64,000 bases of DNA from Piscicola geometra (lineage: Eukaryota; Annelida; Clitellata; Hirudinida; Piscicolidae). The position numbers and the translations under genes are program-made. Positions 1 through 12,803 of the stretch are shown one piece after another. Under the pieces are notes generated by a model. The model was not told the DNA's origin. It ran no database searches and saw only the letters and a program-made list of their open reading frames with translations. Each line of letters starts with the position of its first letter. Positions within the stretch are counted from its first letter, which is position 1. Location: positions 4,535,801 through 4,599,800 of the forward strand of contig OX030957.1 in the NCBI GenBank assembly GCA_943735955.1, written 5' to 3'.

Positions 1-3000
1 TCCAGGAGTACTGACAATTAAATCATCGTAAGTGTCGTTGCAAACCTCAGACTCTAGCATTTCCGCGTCATCACACTGCAGAAACATGTGGTCGTCTTGG
101 CAGAGATCAACAGCACCCAGATCAACGCCAACCTCCACCGCAGGCACTTCACTGCCCTCCAAACGTCTCAGCAGCATGCCAACCACACTGACACCGCCGA
201 AACTCTTCGCCAGGTCGTGTTGCATTCTGAGATCCGATTCGCTCATCTCGTGAGCAAGGTTGACGCCCTGGTTGACGGCTTCGTTGGTGCTACTGCTGCA
301 TGATGGCACGTACTGCGCCTCAGGGGGGATGATGGAGGCGATGCTGGCGTCAGGGTTGTTCGCCTGACTGCGTGTGTTCCTGAACGAGAAGCTCACATGC
401 GTGGAAGACTTGTGTTGCGGGTCGGAGTCGGTTCGCAAGTGGAACTTGAAGTAGAGGTGGTCGAGGAGAGAAGGGGAGTCGAGGTCGTTCAGTGAAAGAC
501 CAGGCGAGTCTGCATCGATCTTGGCAGGAGCAGTGCCACTATCGGGTGCCTTGCTGCACCTTTCGATGCATTTGTGCTCGTCGATCATCATCGTCCTAGC
601 GCACTGCTTGCTGTGGTGCTTCCTATCCCGAGGCGCCTTCGAAGCCTCCTTCCCTCTGCCAGACCAACCATCTGCTGCCACTCCCTTACCTTCTGACCTT
701 CCTTCCGTGCCATTGGTGCTCTGATCGCCTGCACCATCTTCACTGAAGTCGTCGTCATCACTCAACGCATCGAAAGCCACTCTGAAACTTGCCTTTCTTT
801 TCCTTCCCCTCTTCGACACTCCAAGCGATCGTTTGGAAGACTTCTCCTCTTTCTTATTTCCACCAGCTTCACCCTGACCATCTTGGTTTAACTCCCTAAA
901 CTTACCACCCTTGCCAACACCACCAGCCCCACCCTTACCAACACCACCAGCCCCACCCTTACCAACACCACCAGCCCTACCCTTACCAACACCACCAGCT
1001 CCACCCTTACCACCACTGCCAGCTCCACCCTTACCACCCTTACCAACACCACCAGCTCCACCCTTACCACCACCACCAGCTTCGCCATTAACGCCTTGTA
1101 TTGTTGTTTCATGATCTGTCTTCCGAGCCGTGTTGGTGACTTGCAGTTGGCCTTCAACTTGGTCGTTGTGCTTTTCGTTTGGCTCGACGATGGTGAGTGG
1201 TTCTCCTGAGAAACTCCTGCTGTGTGGTGAAGAGATGATAGAATTAAGTAGAATTCCATAAATCGATTTTTTAGTTCGTAATTTCTGTTCACGAGGTTCA
1301 AGGTTGTCTTGGAAGCGTCCATCTCCTCTCCAAGAAATGTAGGCTACTAGGATGTAAGACACTAGTGCAAATAAGGAGTCCTCCTAAACGACAACTAATG
1401 ACAGTGATGGTTCAACATATGCTCAAAGACATCATTTAACTTCCCTAAAAATTCTCAAAAGACCTATAAACCCTAGAACTAACAAAGGCACACACAGAGT
1501 AAGCCAGCCAGGTGACAGCACATCACACAAACAACATGCAGACAACACCTGCAGTAGTCGGCAAGAAGGTCCGGGTGAGCGAGGTGGTAGTGTCGACGCA
1601 ACGACGGCCAATCCAGCCAGGCGTTGTGACACACGACACACTTGAGGCCCTCGTCACAGTGAGAGTCGCTGTGCAAGTCTCTGAGACTCTGCTTCTGAAA
1701 GACGAAGGGGCAGAAGGGGCAGAAGACGAGGCGCTTGTCGGTGTCGGTGGTGGTGCAGTCTTGGAGGTGGTGTTGGAGCTGCAATGGAATGTGGTTGTTG
1801 TTGTTGGGAGAAAGTAGAGATGTTGCGATCAAAAAGGCGAATATGATGTGTATTATCATTAGAATAACCTCACACCAGAATTTTTTTATAAATAAAAATG
1901 AATGTTTATAAGTAAAGTGCTATAGAAAGAGAATAGAGAGCAAATAGGAACTAACTTGAGACCAAAATTGGAAAACCCTGCCACACTGCATGCACTTGTA
2001 GCGGTTGCAGTAGTGGGCAGCTTGGTGCGAGCGCAGTGATTGCACTGACTCAAACAACATGCCACACATGTTGCAATGGAGGATTGAAGAAGCGAGGGTG
2101 ATGTGGTGCTTGGTGCTGAGATGCTGCAGCATTGTGAACCAGTTCTTGTTCGATGTGGAGTAGGCGCACTTGAAGCAGTTCAGGATGCCTTTCGAGAACT
2201 TCTTGAAGTTCTTGGAGGGAGTCTTGTCCTCTTCCTGCTCCGTCCCAGTGGTGGGCATTGAATGTCTGTAGTGCACTCTGTGGTGCAGTCCTGCCGCCTC
2301 CCTGCTCTCCAGACACTGACCACAAAACGACAGTCGACACCTGGTTATTTTGAAAGTTTTCCTGCATACATTCTAGCAAAACTAGGTACAAGACAGTGGT
2401 CACCAAATGATAGAAACAATGCAAAGATGCCATATGCTGTCCTCTCTTGACATCTCAAAGACAACCTTATCAGACATGCCTGATTGATAAGCCGATGCAT
2501 TTTATCTAGTCTACAAAGCTTATGAACTTGAAAATAAGTATTTAAACGATGAAAATATAGCATGAGGATAAGGTAAACACACCTCAGAACTGACAACTTG
2601 CTGGGCATGTGCAGGAAGAGGCTGTAGACCTTGTCACTCACTGCACCGAGCATTTTCCAAGAATTTTTGTCCTCCTTCACCTCCTTTTCATGCTTTAAAG
2701 ACACACGATTTGATTTTGTACTGTGGCCATTCACGACAGACCCCTCCCTTCCTTCATCTGCACTGCCTTCTTGCTTACTTGGCAGTCTAGGTCGTTTGCT
2801 GGAGGCTATGTTTACTGGAGCATGTCTTTTGCGTCTGCCACCGACACTCACATTTTTTAAACTCTTTATCTTACTGAAGGGATAAAAAGAGACTGGTGGA
2901 GAATCAGCGTCTGCTTGCTCATCAGGGCAGATGTTGGAGGTGGAGTTTTCTAAGTTTTCATCCATTAAGGATTGAGTTTCCCCTGAAGACGTTACAGAGT

Positions 3001-3538
3001 TGTTGATTGAAGAAGTGAAAACATTTTTAACTGTCAAATCCACTGAGCACTTGGGCAAATTATTCTTTGAGAAATCACCATTAGGTTTTTTGCAAAAACA
3101 CTCCCCAGCCACTGATTTACAATAAACGCACATCTTAGCAGAATAATGCTCTAAAAAATCTATCAACTTGTCTCGGACTTTCTGGAAGCTTTTGCAGCAT
3201 GGCCAAACTAAAACAAATGCTAATAATGTAGATACAGGAAGATAGGTGGTGGTGGTAATTTTGTCAAGATTAGCTTCTGATTTCTCTTTCAAATCGAGCA
3301 TTTGCTTTGCTGCAAAGTGCTTGACTAAGGAATGTAAAGCTCGTCGAGCTGCATCTACTTTCTCCCGTGGAAACATCTCTAAAACCGCATTTAGTTTGAC
3401 ATATTTGTTCTCAAAGGTGTCTAAATGCTTTATGGACTTGAACAGTTGAGAATCTTTATGGACAACTTTAATTGTTAGTGGGTCAATAATCACAAAAGGA
3501 AGATGGAAAAACCCAGGCCACTCCAAATTATGTGGCAT
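1..3538 (-). CDS. C2H2 zinc-finger protein, 3' end beyond window
   Basis: Four exons on the minus strand: 3538-2583, 2340-1956, 1778-1549 and 1219 to beyond position 1. All junctions are GT-AG and the phases match (2, 0, 2). Exon 1 encodes a Cys-containing N-terminal region of unknown family (CVYCKS, ECFCKK) followed by a basic segment (GGRRKRH). Exons 2 and 3 encode about six zinc fingers: CGQC, CFKC, CNMC, CMQC, CPFC and CVVC knuckles. The CNMC, CPFC and CVVC fingers have the canonical spacing (12 residues between the second Cys and the first His, then 3 or 4 between His); the CMQC finger ends in Cys instead of His. Exon 4 stays open for about 400 codons to the window edge and begins with Gly-rich octapeptides (GGVGKGGA-like), then a basic and acidic low-complexity region. 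It is probably a nuclear DNA- or RNA-binding protein; I cannot assign an orthologue. Confidence 0.8.
882..1081 (-). repeat. 24-bp coding minisatellite (Gly-rich octapeptide)
   Basis: On the plus strand the unit reads accaccagcccca plus ccttaccaac. On the minus strand, in the zinc-finger gene frame, it encodes G-G-V-G-K-G-G-A repeats, with one Ser variant. The array sits in exon 4 of the zinc-finger gene, so repeat-number change would alter the protein in steps of 8 residues without shifting frame. Confidence 0.75.
1321..1358 (-). repeat. Dispersed repeat core, copy 1 (intronic)
   Basis: About 38 bp around acatcctagtag-cctacattt (minus strand) match 9737-9774 on the plus strand with about five mismatches. 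It lies in intron 3 of the zinc-finger gene. The copy at 9690 carries a tRNA-like head upstream; this one has lost it or never had it. Confidence 0.5.
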
Positions 3539-5677
3539 CCTATGTCCAAGCTAAGAATACAATTTTATTCAAACAAATAACCAGTAGCAGGTTATATTAC
3601 GCAATTACACGAAAGATTAAAAAAACAAGTGAAACCAAATTTATCGATTTATTTTAAATTCTGAACTTATTCTTTCCATAATTTATTAATAGTATTTTTA
3701 TGAATTTAATTGAGAAACAAGCGCGTGACATTTATCGAACATCCACCGGATGTTTATTAGCAGCCATCGCCATGAACATAAAAGTGTATCATTGATCTCT
3801 CGCAAACTTTTTATATTAAAAATATATACACAATATAATATAAATTTTACCCCACTTTACTCAAAAAAATAATATTAAACTATTCCCAATTTTTCTAACT
3901 CAAAGCATCATGGGTTTTTAACTTATCGAACAGAAAGTTTATTTTTCTTTAAGTTTTTAATTTAATAAACTTCCGAAAAAATTTAAATAATTCATATTTT
4001 CAAATAAGTTTAATTTATTTAAGATACATCGTACTGCAGTAAGCGAGTTCTGGGAAAAATAGAATAATTAAACTCCAAGATTTGAGGAAGAAGGGAACAC
4101 GGTCATACAAAACTAAATATAATTGTTATAATTGCTCTTCAATGAAAATTATTTGGTGTTAACTTCTCTCAGGCATATGAACGTGTCAATGATCCGTCGT
4201 ATCATCAAAGTTTAGATTCTCAATCGGTCCAGTTTTCTTTTATTATTTAACTATTGCTTTTATGGTAGAAATAAAAATTATTCTATATTTCTACTTGAAT
4301 GAAAAATCTTGCAAAAGTATATTTGCTTGGAACTAGAGCTGAGCCATTCCATGATTTTTACATAGAGATGAATCCGAATAAGAGGGTCAATTATTCTACC
4401 GGGTAAGAATACTGTGAAGTGTTTCAAGTGCATAAAAAAAATTATATTGTCACATATAAAAAAACATTCATAAGAACATTGAACATATGAACCAATTAGT
4501 TATGGTTTTAGAACATACAATTCGCTGATTTAATGATGCTTTGGTCTGAACGTGATGTATTCAGCCTGACCCTAAGTATTCGACCAAATAGTTATTTTGC
4601 AAACTTTTTGTTACTGAAGTGAAAACGAAGCTTACATTCGGTGCAGCTCTACATTTAAGAAATTACAACTCAAGCAAGTTATAATGAAATGTATTAAAAG
4701 GCTATCTTTAAATATATCTCATAATACATCAAAAACCAAACAAGAAAAGGTATTCATCTTTGAATAACCTCGTCACGAGAACTAGAGCCTTAATATGCCC
4801 GTTATTTCGACCACTAATTGTTCCTTCTCCTTCTTCTTCTTCTTCTTCTTCTTCTCCTTCTTATTCTTCTCCTTCTTCTTCTTCGTCTTCTTCAATTGAT
4901 CATCTGACAAATTCCCATTGGTTTTCGAAAGTGGTTCGATTAAAGTGTGCTTTTGAGATGTATGACTATAATGCACTCTTGAACTATGTGCGTGTGTTTA
5001 TACGATAATAATATACCTAGAGGAATATAATTTTTGGTGTTAAGCGTGGTAATGGCTGCTATATGGTGATCTATTAGGGGGTCAAAATGACTTGCTGTAA
5101 GCATGTAGCACGGGAGTTTGCTGTTGTTAAAAGTCTTCTTATATACATATTTTGAAGCCTTGAGTACTTGCAAGATCATAGGATTTTAAACTCAATAGTT
5201 TTATATGCTTCTGTGACATATGCTTTAAGGTAAATTCTATATAAAAAATTTAATACACTGAGAATAAAGAAATCCATCATTTACTGAAACAGTCAATGAG
5301 AAGTTTTACGGATTAAAAAAAGTTAAACTAAAGAAATATAAAATAAAATAGTTAAGAATAATGCATTTGAATAATGAGTAAAAATGTAAATATATTAATA
5401 AAGAATGAAATAATATTAATTTAACACAAGACACATATTTCAAACCAAAACTGATGTTTAGATATGAAAAAAGTATTCTTACATTTTTTAATAATTTTAA
5501 ATGAAAGAATTTAAAAAAGTATAAATACTAAGAGATCTGTCAGATTTTAAATAGCAAAATACATGTTTTCACTATGATTTCACACCAATCAGTATTAATC
5601 TGTCATGTAAACTAGAAAATAATATCTTAATCATTTATTAAAAACACTCTTTTTTAGTTTAATAAAAAAATTTCTAA
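3539..5677. other. Intergenic, AT-rich
   Basis: This lies between the 5' ends of two divergent genes (the zinc-finger gene on minus, the transporter on plus), so both promoters should be here. I see no TATA box or CpG-rich block that I could defend. A (CTT)n microsatellite occupies about 4822-4895. No convincing exon is present. Confidence 0.6.
4822..4895. repeat. (CTT)n microsatellite
   Basis: Imperfect cttcttctt run with ctc interruptions. It produces spurious Ser-rich and Lys-rich open frames on the two strands. Confidence 0.9.
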
Positions 5678-7024
5678 ATGGATAAACGAAACGTCTATAA
5701 AGAGTTTAAAGCGATCAAACTGGTCGTGTTGATGGCTTGTGTGGCTAGTCACATCATCTCCAACACCTGGCAACTCTGCTTCCTGAAGCTCTACCAAGAC
5801 TTCATACGGCGAGAGGCGCCTCCCAACCCTCCAGACATCTTCTATGTCAGCCTCGTCTCGTCAATCGTCTCTCTTCTCGCTAGTTAGTCACTTTACTTCT
5901 TGGACAAATCAATTTAAACTTAATATTAGTTTAAACACTTTAATTTATCTTCTTTTTTATTAATCGCCTTGTTTTTCAGCCTCGTTCAATTAACAATAAT
6001 TTGCAAGAAAATCTTTTTTCCTAATTTCAAGATGCAATCAGCCTTTAAACCTTTTGAATGGTCATCCTTGAGCCACTCAACCTGTCGCTCGCCTATTTTA
6101 TTATTTCATTTCCATTTTTCGTTTTCAACATTTCAACTCTCTTAACCGCCAATTCAACAAATCATTCACTTCTAAGAAAATTCTCTACTCAAAGCAATAC
6201 AAATATTAGCCACTCTCTTTCCACTTAAACTCCCCAACATTTCTACAAATATTTTTCACCGCTCTCCAGGCTGCTTGTTTGGAATGTTTGTGCACCGAGA
6301 CAACACGAACAAGGTGGCCATATTCTCTTCCGGTCTTTCCTCCACCGCCCTCTTCATTGGTTCCTTTTCCAAAAACGTCGACTATTTCATCTTATCGACC
6401 AGTCTTCTAGCCGGTATTTGACAAGCTATGCTTAAAATTTTGAAAAGAATTTTATTGAATAAATTTATTAAACTTCAAAGTAATTAGATAATATATCTTC
6501 AAATTTAATCTATTGCACGATATACAAATAATAAAATTCGATTAAATTCCTTCTGATTCACCACGCAGGAATAGGCTTGAGTGGTTTAAACTTCACATCG
6601 ACAGTGGCTCTTTCGTCCACCTTCCCATCCCGTTTTCCTTTTGTCTTCGGTCTAGTCCTCAGTCTTTCGAAGGCTGCCCAGTTCCTTCACGACCCCCTGG
6701 CTGATCTCCTAGTCAGCACATACGACTGGAACGGGACTTCTCAAATTCTGTCGGCCCTGTGTCTCAATGGCATCGTGTGTGCCTTGGCGTTTGGTGTCCC
6801 GTGTAATATTGAATCACTGGGTTTGGAGTGGTTCTTCTATTGTCCGAGTTATCGAATAAGAAGAGAGGAAACTAGAGAAATGTATCCAGAGAGAGATTTC
6901 AAAGACTCGTTTGTCGTCAAGTCGACACTCCGTACTAAGAAGAAGTGCCATGATGACTCGAACAAGAGTTTAGACGGCTGCATCATCACCAACAGTAACA
7001 CCATCCTCACCCCGTCACCCAGCC

Positions 7025-7067
<43 letters not shown>

Positions 7068-9390
7068 AACATCTATTGACTCGACTTCTCAACTAACTTT
7101 CAAATCGCACTATTCCCTGCAGAGTTCTGACATCCTACTACCTGCCACAGCCTCCACACACTCATCCTCATACTCACATCTTGGCAACCTTTCCAACACT
7201 CAAACACTCCACACTTATCCATTCCAGTACTGCGAACTCCCACAAAACAACTCAATCCAAAAAATACCTCAAAAGTTTTCTCAAATTTCTCCTTCTCAAC
7301 TTTCAAAAGAAACTCTTTCAAATTACAAGAAGGTTTTAAGAAACCCTTCATTTCTGGTCTTCAACACATCTTTCCTTCTTGCCTACATCGGTAAGTTTCT
7401 CTTGTTTTTTGATAGCCTTATTTTTTGCGGAATTTTTTTCGATGCTTGTTTATTGAAATTTCTTCTTCTTCTATTTTGATGATGTTATAATAACTTTTTA
7501 CAGAGTATTTCTATTCCGTTTTATCAAACTTCGAATTGATCAAAAAATGGTTTAAAAAATAATCTATTAGATCAATTGGAGGAGATGATTCTATATGCAT
7601 TGCAATACTAAGAAGTGCCTAAAACAAAAATACAAACCTATTTTTATTCTTAGTGTTAGAGCCTGTTGTGGCGTTTAAGCAGCTTCTCTTGGAACTGATT
7701 TCAATTATGCTCAAGGGTTCTGGCTTCAGGAGCTTTTCTTCCAATGATCAACAATATTTTGGTTCATTTGATTAGTTATAAAAAGAAAAATTCTAAACTT
7801 TTTGAAGTAGTTTAAGTGCATGGCGGTCAGCTCACGGTTGCTTTGAAGGTGGATAAATAGAGAGAATTGATTAGAAGTGCCAAGTGGTCAGGCGTTTGGG
7901 ACGGTGCATAAAGGGAGTTTCGTCTTGACTGAGAGCAAACAAAAACTTAAGATGTGCTTTACGATCGCAATTAACTAATACCGCGAAAGTCAGGATGGAT
8001 TTATGTTTTGTATTTTTATTCCAAAAGATTTTCTTCTGATGTCAGAACTTTAATTCATATTCATTGAAAACCTTCACAGTCGCGTTCTAGATTCGTTTAT
8101 TTATTTTACTTTTCGAGAATACCAACATCTTCTCCGAAAAACAACTCCACTCCCTGCCAGGCACCTTCCTGACGAGCAGCATTTTGATGAGAAGGGTCTT
8201 CACACACGGCTTTTCGATGCAGATGGTGCATTCGATCTACCTTCTCTCCACCGTCTCGGAAACGGTCAACTTTCTCACGGCAGGTCTCATACTACAAGCC
8301 AAGAGACCACACGTCACCATATTCTACTCGAGCCTTCTCTTCGCCACTGGACTGGTGGTTACTCTGCCTATCTGGCCACTCTATGCATCCAGCGTCATCA
8401 TCTTCACTTTTCTCTTCGGGTTCTCGAAAGGTTTGTATATGAAATATACATTACCTGTTTTACCAGGTGTATACTGCTAATCCGTGACATTCCAAGTTTT
8501 GTCGAATCATTTATTTATTAATTTATGATAATTATTTCATGCAATATTGAGCCTATATAATTGCTTTCACAGAATATACTAAAAATCATTTTGTTCGTTT
8601 CGTTTAAGCAATTAAGTAGTGTGTAAACACGTGTTTGAAACTCAATTACTTCTCAAAATGCGCTTTAAAAACCTCCCTATTAAAAGAACAGAGAATATAA
8701 AGAATTAAGCGCAATTATTAGCCTCCTATTTTTCATTCCAACAATTTTATTCAAATATTTCTTTCCCGCCTAAAGCGGCGCAAGCAGTAGTCAGACCTGT
8801 GCTGCTACGTCACCTGTACGGGAAAGAGTCTTTCGCGCAGACGTTCAGCTTCAGCCACTTGTTCGAGTGTGTGGCCGCCACTGCATCTCCCCTGGCAGCT
8901 GGTTGGTTCTTTTTGAGTGTTCGCCGAGAGCTTTATTGCATCGCATGCACAGGAGCATTTCTACGAAACGATAAGACCTCTTCAAGCTCGCAATACTTCT
9001 GACATAAATCTCTCTGAGACTTTTAGGCGATAAGATTTATCAAACGCTAAACGAATTTTTTTAATAGTCTCACCTTTAACATTTTAAAGATTAATTCATC
9101 ATAAACAGTTCACACGAATGAAGTACATGCAATGCTATTTAGAAAGTCCCAATATTTGACTTTCAGACGCATTCAAGACACACTCAGTGCCGTTAGAGTA
9201 CATCTTCGCTGCGGCTTGTGGCTGCTTCCTGGCGGCGGTGGTGGTGAGTGGCTTCATCAGATGCCTCAGGAGAGTGGAAGCTTCAGAGGAAGTGGAGGAA
9301 GAAAAAGAATTCAAAGAAAAATCTTTACTAACAACCTCGACGTCCACCAATAATGTTGGCCTGAAAACATTTTGGACTAACACTATTTGA
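5678..9390 (+). CDS. Monocarboxylate-transporter-like (SLC16-type) MFS protein
   Basis: Six exons: 5678-5882, 6270-6413, 6569-7390, 8161-8430, 8785-8901, 9167-9390. Every intron is phase 1 and the sum is 594 codons (593 aa). The N-terminal half gives TM segments ending in FILSTSLLAG and GIGLSGLNFTSTVALS, then SLSKAAQFLHDPLADLL and SALCLNGIVCALAF, the order and spacing of the MCT fold. A long hydrophilic loop with a poly-Asn run of 13 (about 7024-7065) separates the halves. The C-terminal half resumes with membrane segments (SILMRRVFTHGF, VTIFYSSLLFATGLVV, ASPLAAGWFF-like end, EYIFAAACGCFLAAVVV). The classic MCT signatures (DGGWGW-like in TM1, YF-x-KRR-x-LA in TM5) are absent or unrecognisable, so this is a divergent, possibly orphan member. 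The substrate cannot be inferred. Confidence 0.75.
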
Positions 9391-9497
9391 TATGCAACAA
9401 TGCATTTCAACATTAATCGTACTGCCAAACAACCTGCCAAAAACGATATGCAATTTTTCAAAAGCTTGTAATTACAATGGATGGAATTGTTTAGAAG

Positions 9498-9503
9498 ACA
9501 ATA
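9498..9503 (+). terminator. Poly(A) signal of the SLC16-like gene
   Basis: AATAAA lies 108 nt after the stop codon, in the expected orientation. Confidence 0.6.
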
Positions 9504-9689
9504 AAAAATCTCGAGATTGTAACTTTGCAGCATTCAAAGTAGTTTGTAAGCATTTATAATGTAACTTAAACCTTATTATTCATTGAACTCCATCATTTAT
9601 AAAATATATAATTTATATATATATATTATTATATAAATATAATAATATTATTATAATTATATATATAATAAGTCGTGATTAAAAATAAT

Positions 9690-9775
9690 GGGTGAGCGAG
9701 TGGCTGAGTGGTTAACGACCCGACTCCCACACATCCTAGTAGTCTACATTTCTCCAAGAGAAGATGGCCGGCGCC
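9690..9775 (+). repeat. tRNA-derived SINE-like fragment
   Basis: The head contains GTGGCTGAGTGGTTAA, which fits the pol III A box (TRGCNNAGYNGG) and resembles the D-arm of tRNA-Ser or tRNA-Leu. The downstream core, acatcctagtagtctacatt, recurs inverted at 1321-1358. I cannot find a clear B box (GGTTCGANTCC), so this is a degraded or partial copy, not a functional tRNA. Confidence 0.5.
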
Positions 9776-10235
9776 AATAGAAACTCAAGCCCAGTGAAGA
9801 GAAAGTACGGAAAAATATTCGCAATTCTCGCTTGCGTTATTGAATACGTTTACGTTTTTTCGTTAAAAGAATATCCTATATTATATTAGGACCTATGAAA
9901 ACGGGAGGCTAACTTCAAACGGGTGAAGCGAAATAAGTTCTCCATTTTTATTCATGGCCTAACGAAACGCAATGCAACACAACTTCAGATAGAAAGAGAC
10001 ATAATTTCTTAACAAAAAAAACCATCTTCTTTATTGGAACGCAATTAGTTTCTACTCAATTGGCCGTGAATTAATATAAAATATAGGTAAAAATGATGGT
10101 GTCAAATAATAAAATGATATTGGGGTATATTAATCAAGCTCTTTACGTTGCCATCTCACTTGAATGAATCAGCCTTGAAGTCCGCTCAAACACCCATCAT
10201 CAACCACCACATCGCTATAAAGCCCCATGCACCCC

Positions 10236-11702
10236 TTAAGCCTCGACGGCGACCTCTCCGGGCACTGTGGCCACTTCCCCTTCGACCAATGCCTTGTCGG
10301 CCTTCTTCTTCTTCTTTTTGGTTGCTTTGCGAGATGTCGAACATTGCAAGATGTTCTGTAGAGAGAAGAAACGCAAGTTTGAATTTTTTTACATTAGATA
10401 AAAAGATTTTTTATTAAATAAATATATCGCAAAAAACCTATAACTAACCAAAACACACACACACACACACCCACACACAAACAAACCTTGAGCTCCTCAT
10501 CAACCACGGCGAACTCTGACGTCACAATGGCCTCGTCGAGGGGCAAGCCGGTCACCTGCATGGGTCCATTCGGCATCAGCAGCACCGTGAACTTGAACTG
10601 AGCTACGTATTCACCTGCAGCAGCGGTGGTGGTGGTGGCGTGGTGTAGTTGTGGTGGTTGTGTCAGTGATCGTGGTGATGATGGTTGGGTGGCAATGGAG
10701 GTGGTGTTGTTGTAGTGGTGATGTTGGTGTAGTGGTTATGTTGTTGCAGAGGTGGCGATGGTATAGTGGTAGTGGTGGAAATGGTGGTTGTGTAGGAGGG
10801 ATGATAGTGGTTGTGTAGTGGTGGTAGTGTAGCAGAGAAGAGAGGGATTGAGAGATCTATTGTGAGGGTAGCGGTGCTTTTGAGGCGTTTTGGCGAGTTT
10901 GATAATAGTATTAGTGACAGGCCACTATTAAATATCCCCTGCCATTACTTAATCATAATGATACTCCTATTCATCATCGTCATAATCATAACCATTATCA
11001 TCATCATCATCATTATCATCATCATCATTATCATCACCACTTACTTTCCTTCTCGTACAGCACATTGAAGGGCTCGATCAGCTGATGTTTCACACACTCC
11101 AGTACGCCCATCTTCGCCTTCTTCTCGTCCTCAAACGCTCTACACGTGTGTGTGTTTGTATGTGTGTGTGTGTATGTATGCGTGTATGTATGTGTGTATG
11201 TTAACATGCCGATACATAGGATATAAAAAAACAAGCATAAACTACCGCACACACCTCAGAACAAAGGGCATCAAGCCAAACTTCTTGGAGACCTCACTGA
11301 AGAATTCTGCGTGGGATGCCAGCAGCGAGTTGAACATTATGGAGAATACGCACAAAAAAACAAGATAAAACATCACCTACTCCTAACCACACCGCCCCAC
11401 ACCTACAACACCACACCACACAAGACCACACAGCAGAACAGCATACCACACTACAGAAAACAATACAACACAACTCTCCACTCCACCATACAAGACATGA
11501 AACCACACCACACCAACGTCTAGAAGCCTTCATCTTGAGGTTGTACACCTCATTACTCTTCGATCGCTTGTACACAGTAGTCTTCGTATCAAACTCCTTA
11601 CCCTGTGTACACGTGTGTTTGTGTATTTATGTATGTATGTATTTGTGCATGTATGTTTTATGTATGTATGTATGTATGTATGTATGTATGTATGTATGTA
11701 TG

Positions 11703-11733
<31 letters not shown>

Positions 11734-12742
11734 GTATGTATGTGTATGTTGATATTTATTTGAATATGTGAGTCACATACACACCTTGCCCTCCCCACTG
11801 CTGATCAGCACGTCGACCGCGTACACCTCGTTCACTGCAAACTCACACTTCTCATAGTCCTTCCTGTGATCACGTGTGTGTGTGTGTGTGTGTACATGTG
11901 TATGTATGAAGGTGGGTGCAAGCATGTATGTTTGTGAGTGTATGTATGTAGGTGGGTGTGTGTATGCGATAGCGTGCGTGCATGCATGTGGGTGTGTGCT
12001 ATAATATGAAAGTAAACTTCATAGCATCCACTCAGCCATTCTTCATCTTCTACCAACATAAGAGTCTCCAAAGGCATTCCTTGCCACCATGCACCATCAT
12101 CATCATCACCACCACCACCACAACCCCCATCATCATCATCACCACCATCACCACCATTATCATCATCACCACCACCACCACCACCACCACCATCATCATC
12201 ACCACCGCAACGAACTTGATCGCATCGGATGGGTTCTGGATGATGGTCTTGGCGCCGTCGATGGTGTGTCGGTTCAGTTGGTGGGAAACCATGCCTGGGA
12301 AGGAAGGTAGGAGGCGAGAGATGAAGATGTTGTATTTTAATGATATTATTCATAATTAATTTAATAATCCCCGACTTATAGATAAATTGGTTAGAGCAAG
12401 AAATGAAGATTTTGTATTTTAATTATATTATACATAATTAATTTGACAATCCCTAACTTGTAATTATTAATTGGATAGACAGCAACTCATTATAACTAAT
12501 TGGATGATTTTTAAATTGTTGATTGATCATAGTAATCATACTTCAACTTGATCATTGTATTGATTGTGCAGGAGGATGCCAAGTGATGATGGTAGTGAAA
12601 GTGGTGACAAACTGATAATGATGAAGTGATTACTATAACTACTACTACCATCATCCCCACCACAACTACTACTACGACTACCATCACCATCACCATCACA
12701 ACAACTTCTACTACTACTACTACTACTACTACTACTATAACA

Positions 12743-12803
<61 letters not shown>

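Larger units (their letters stand above)
9391..10235. other. Convergent intergenic region with SINE-like repeat
   Basis: This separates the 3' ends of the transporter (+) and PA2G4 (-). It contains AT-rich palindromic sequence at about 9600-9670 and the tRNA-like repeat at about 9690-9775. I see no exon. Confidence 0.6.

Noticed and set aside
1479..1859. 126-codon minus-strand frame starting MIIHIIFAF
   Set aside because: Only positions 1549-1778 are exon of the zinc-finger gene; the N-terminal part of the frame is intron read-through.
9690..9775. Functional tRNA-Ser or tRNA-Leu gene
   Set aside because: Only an A-box-like D-arm is visible; no B box, anticodon arm or acceptor stem pairing can be built.
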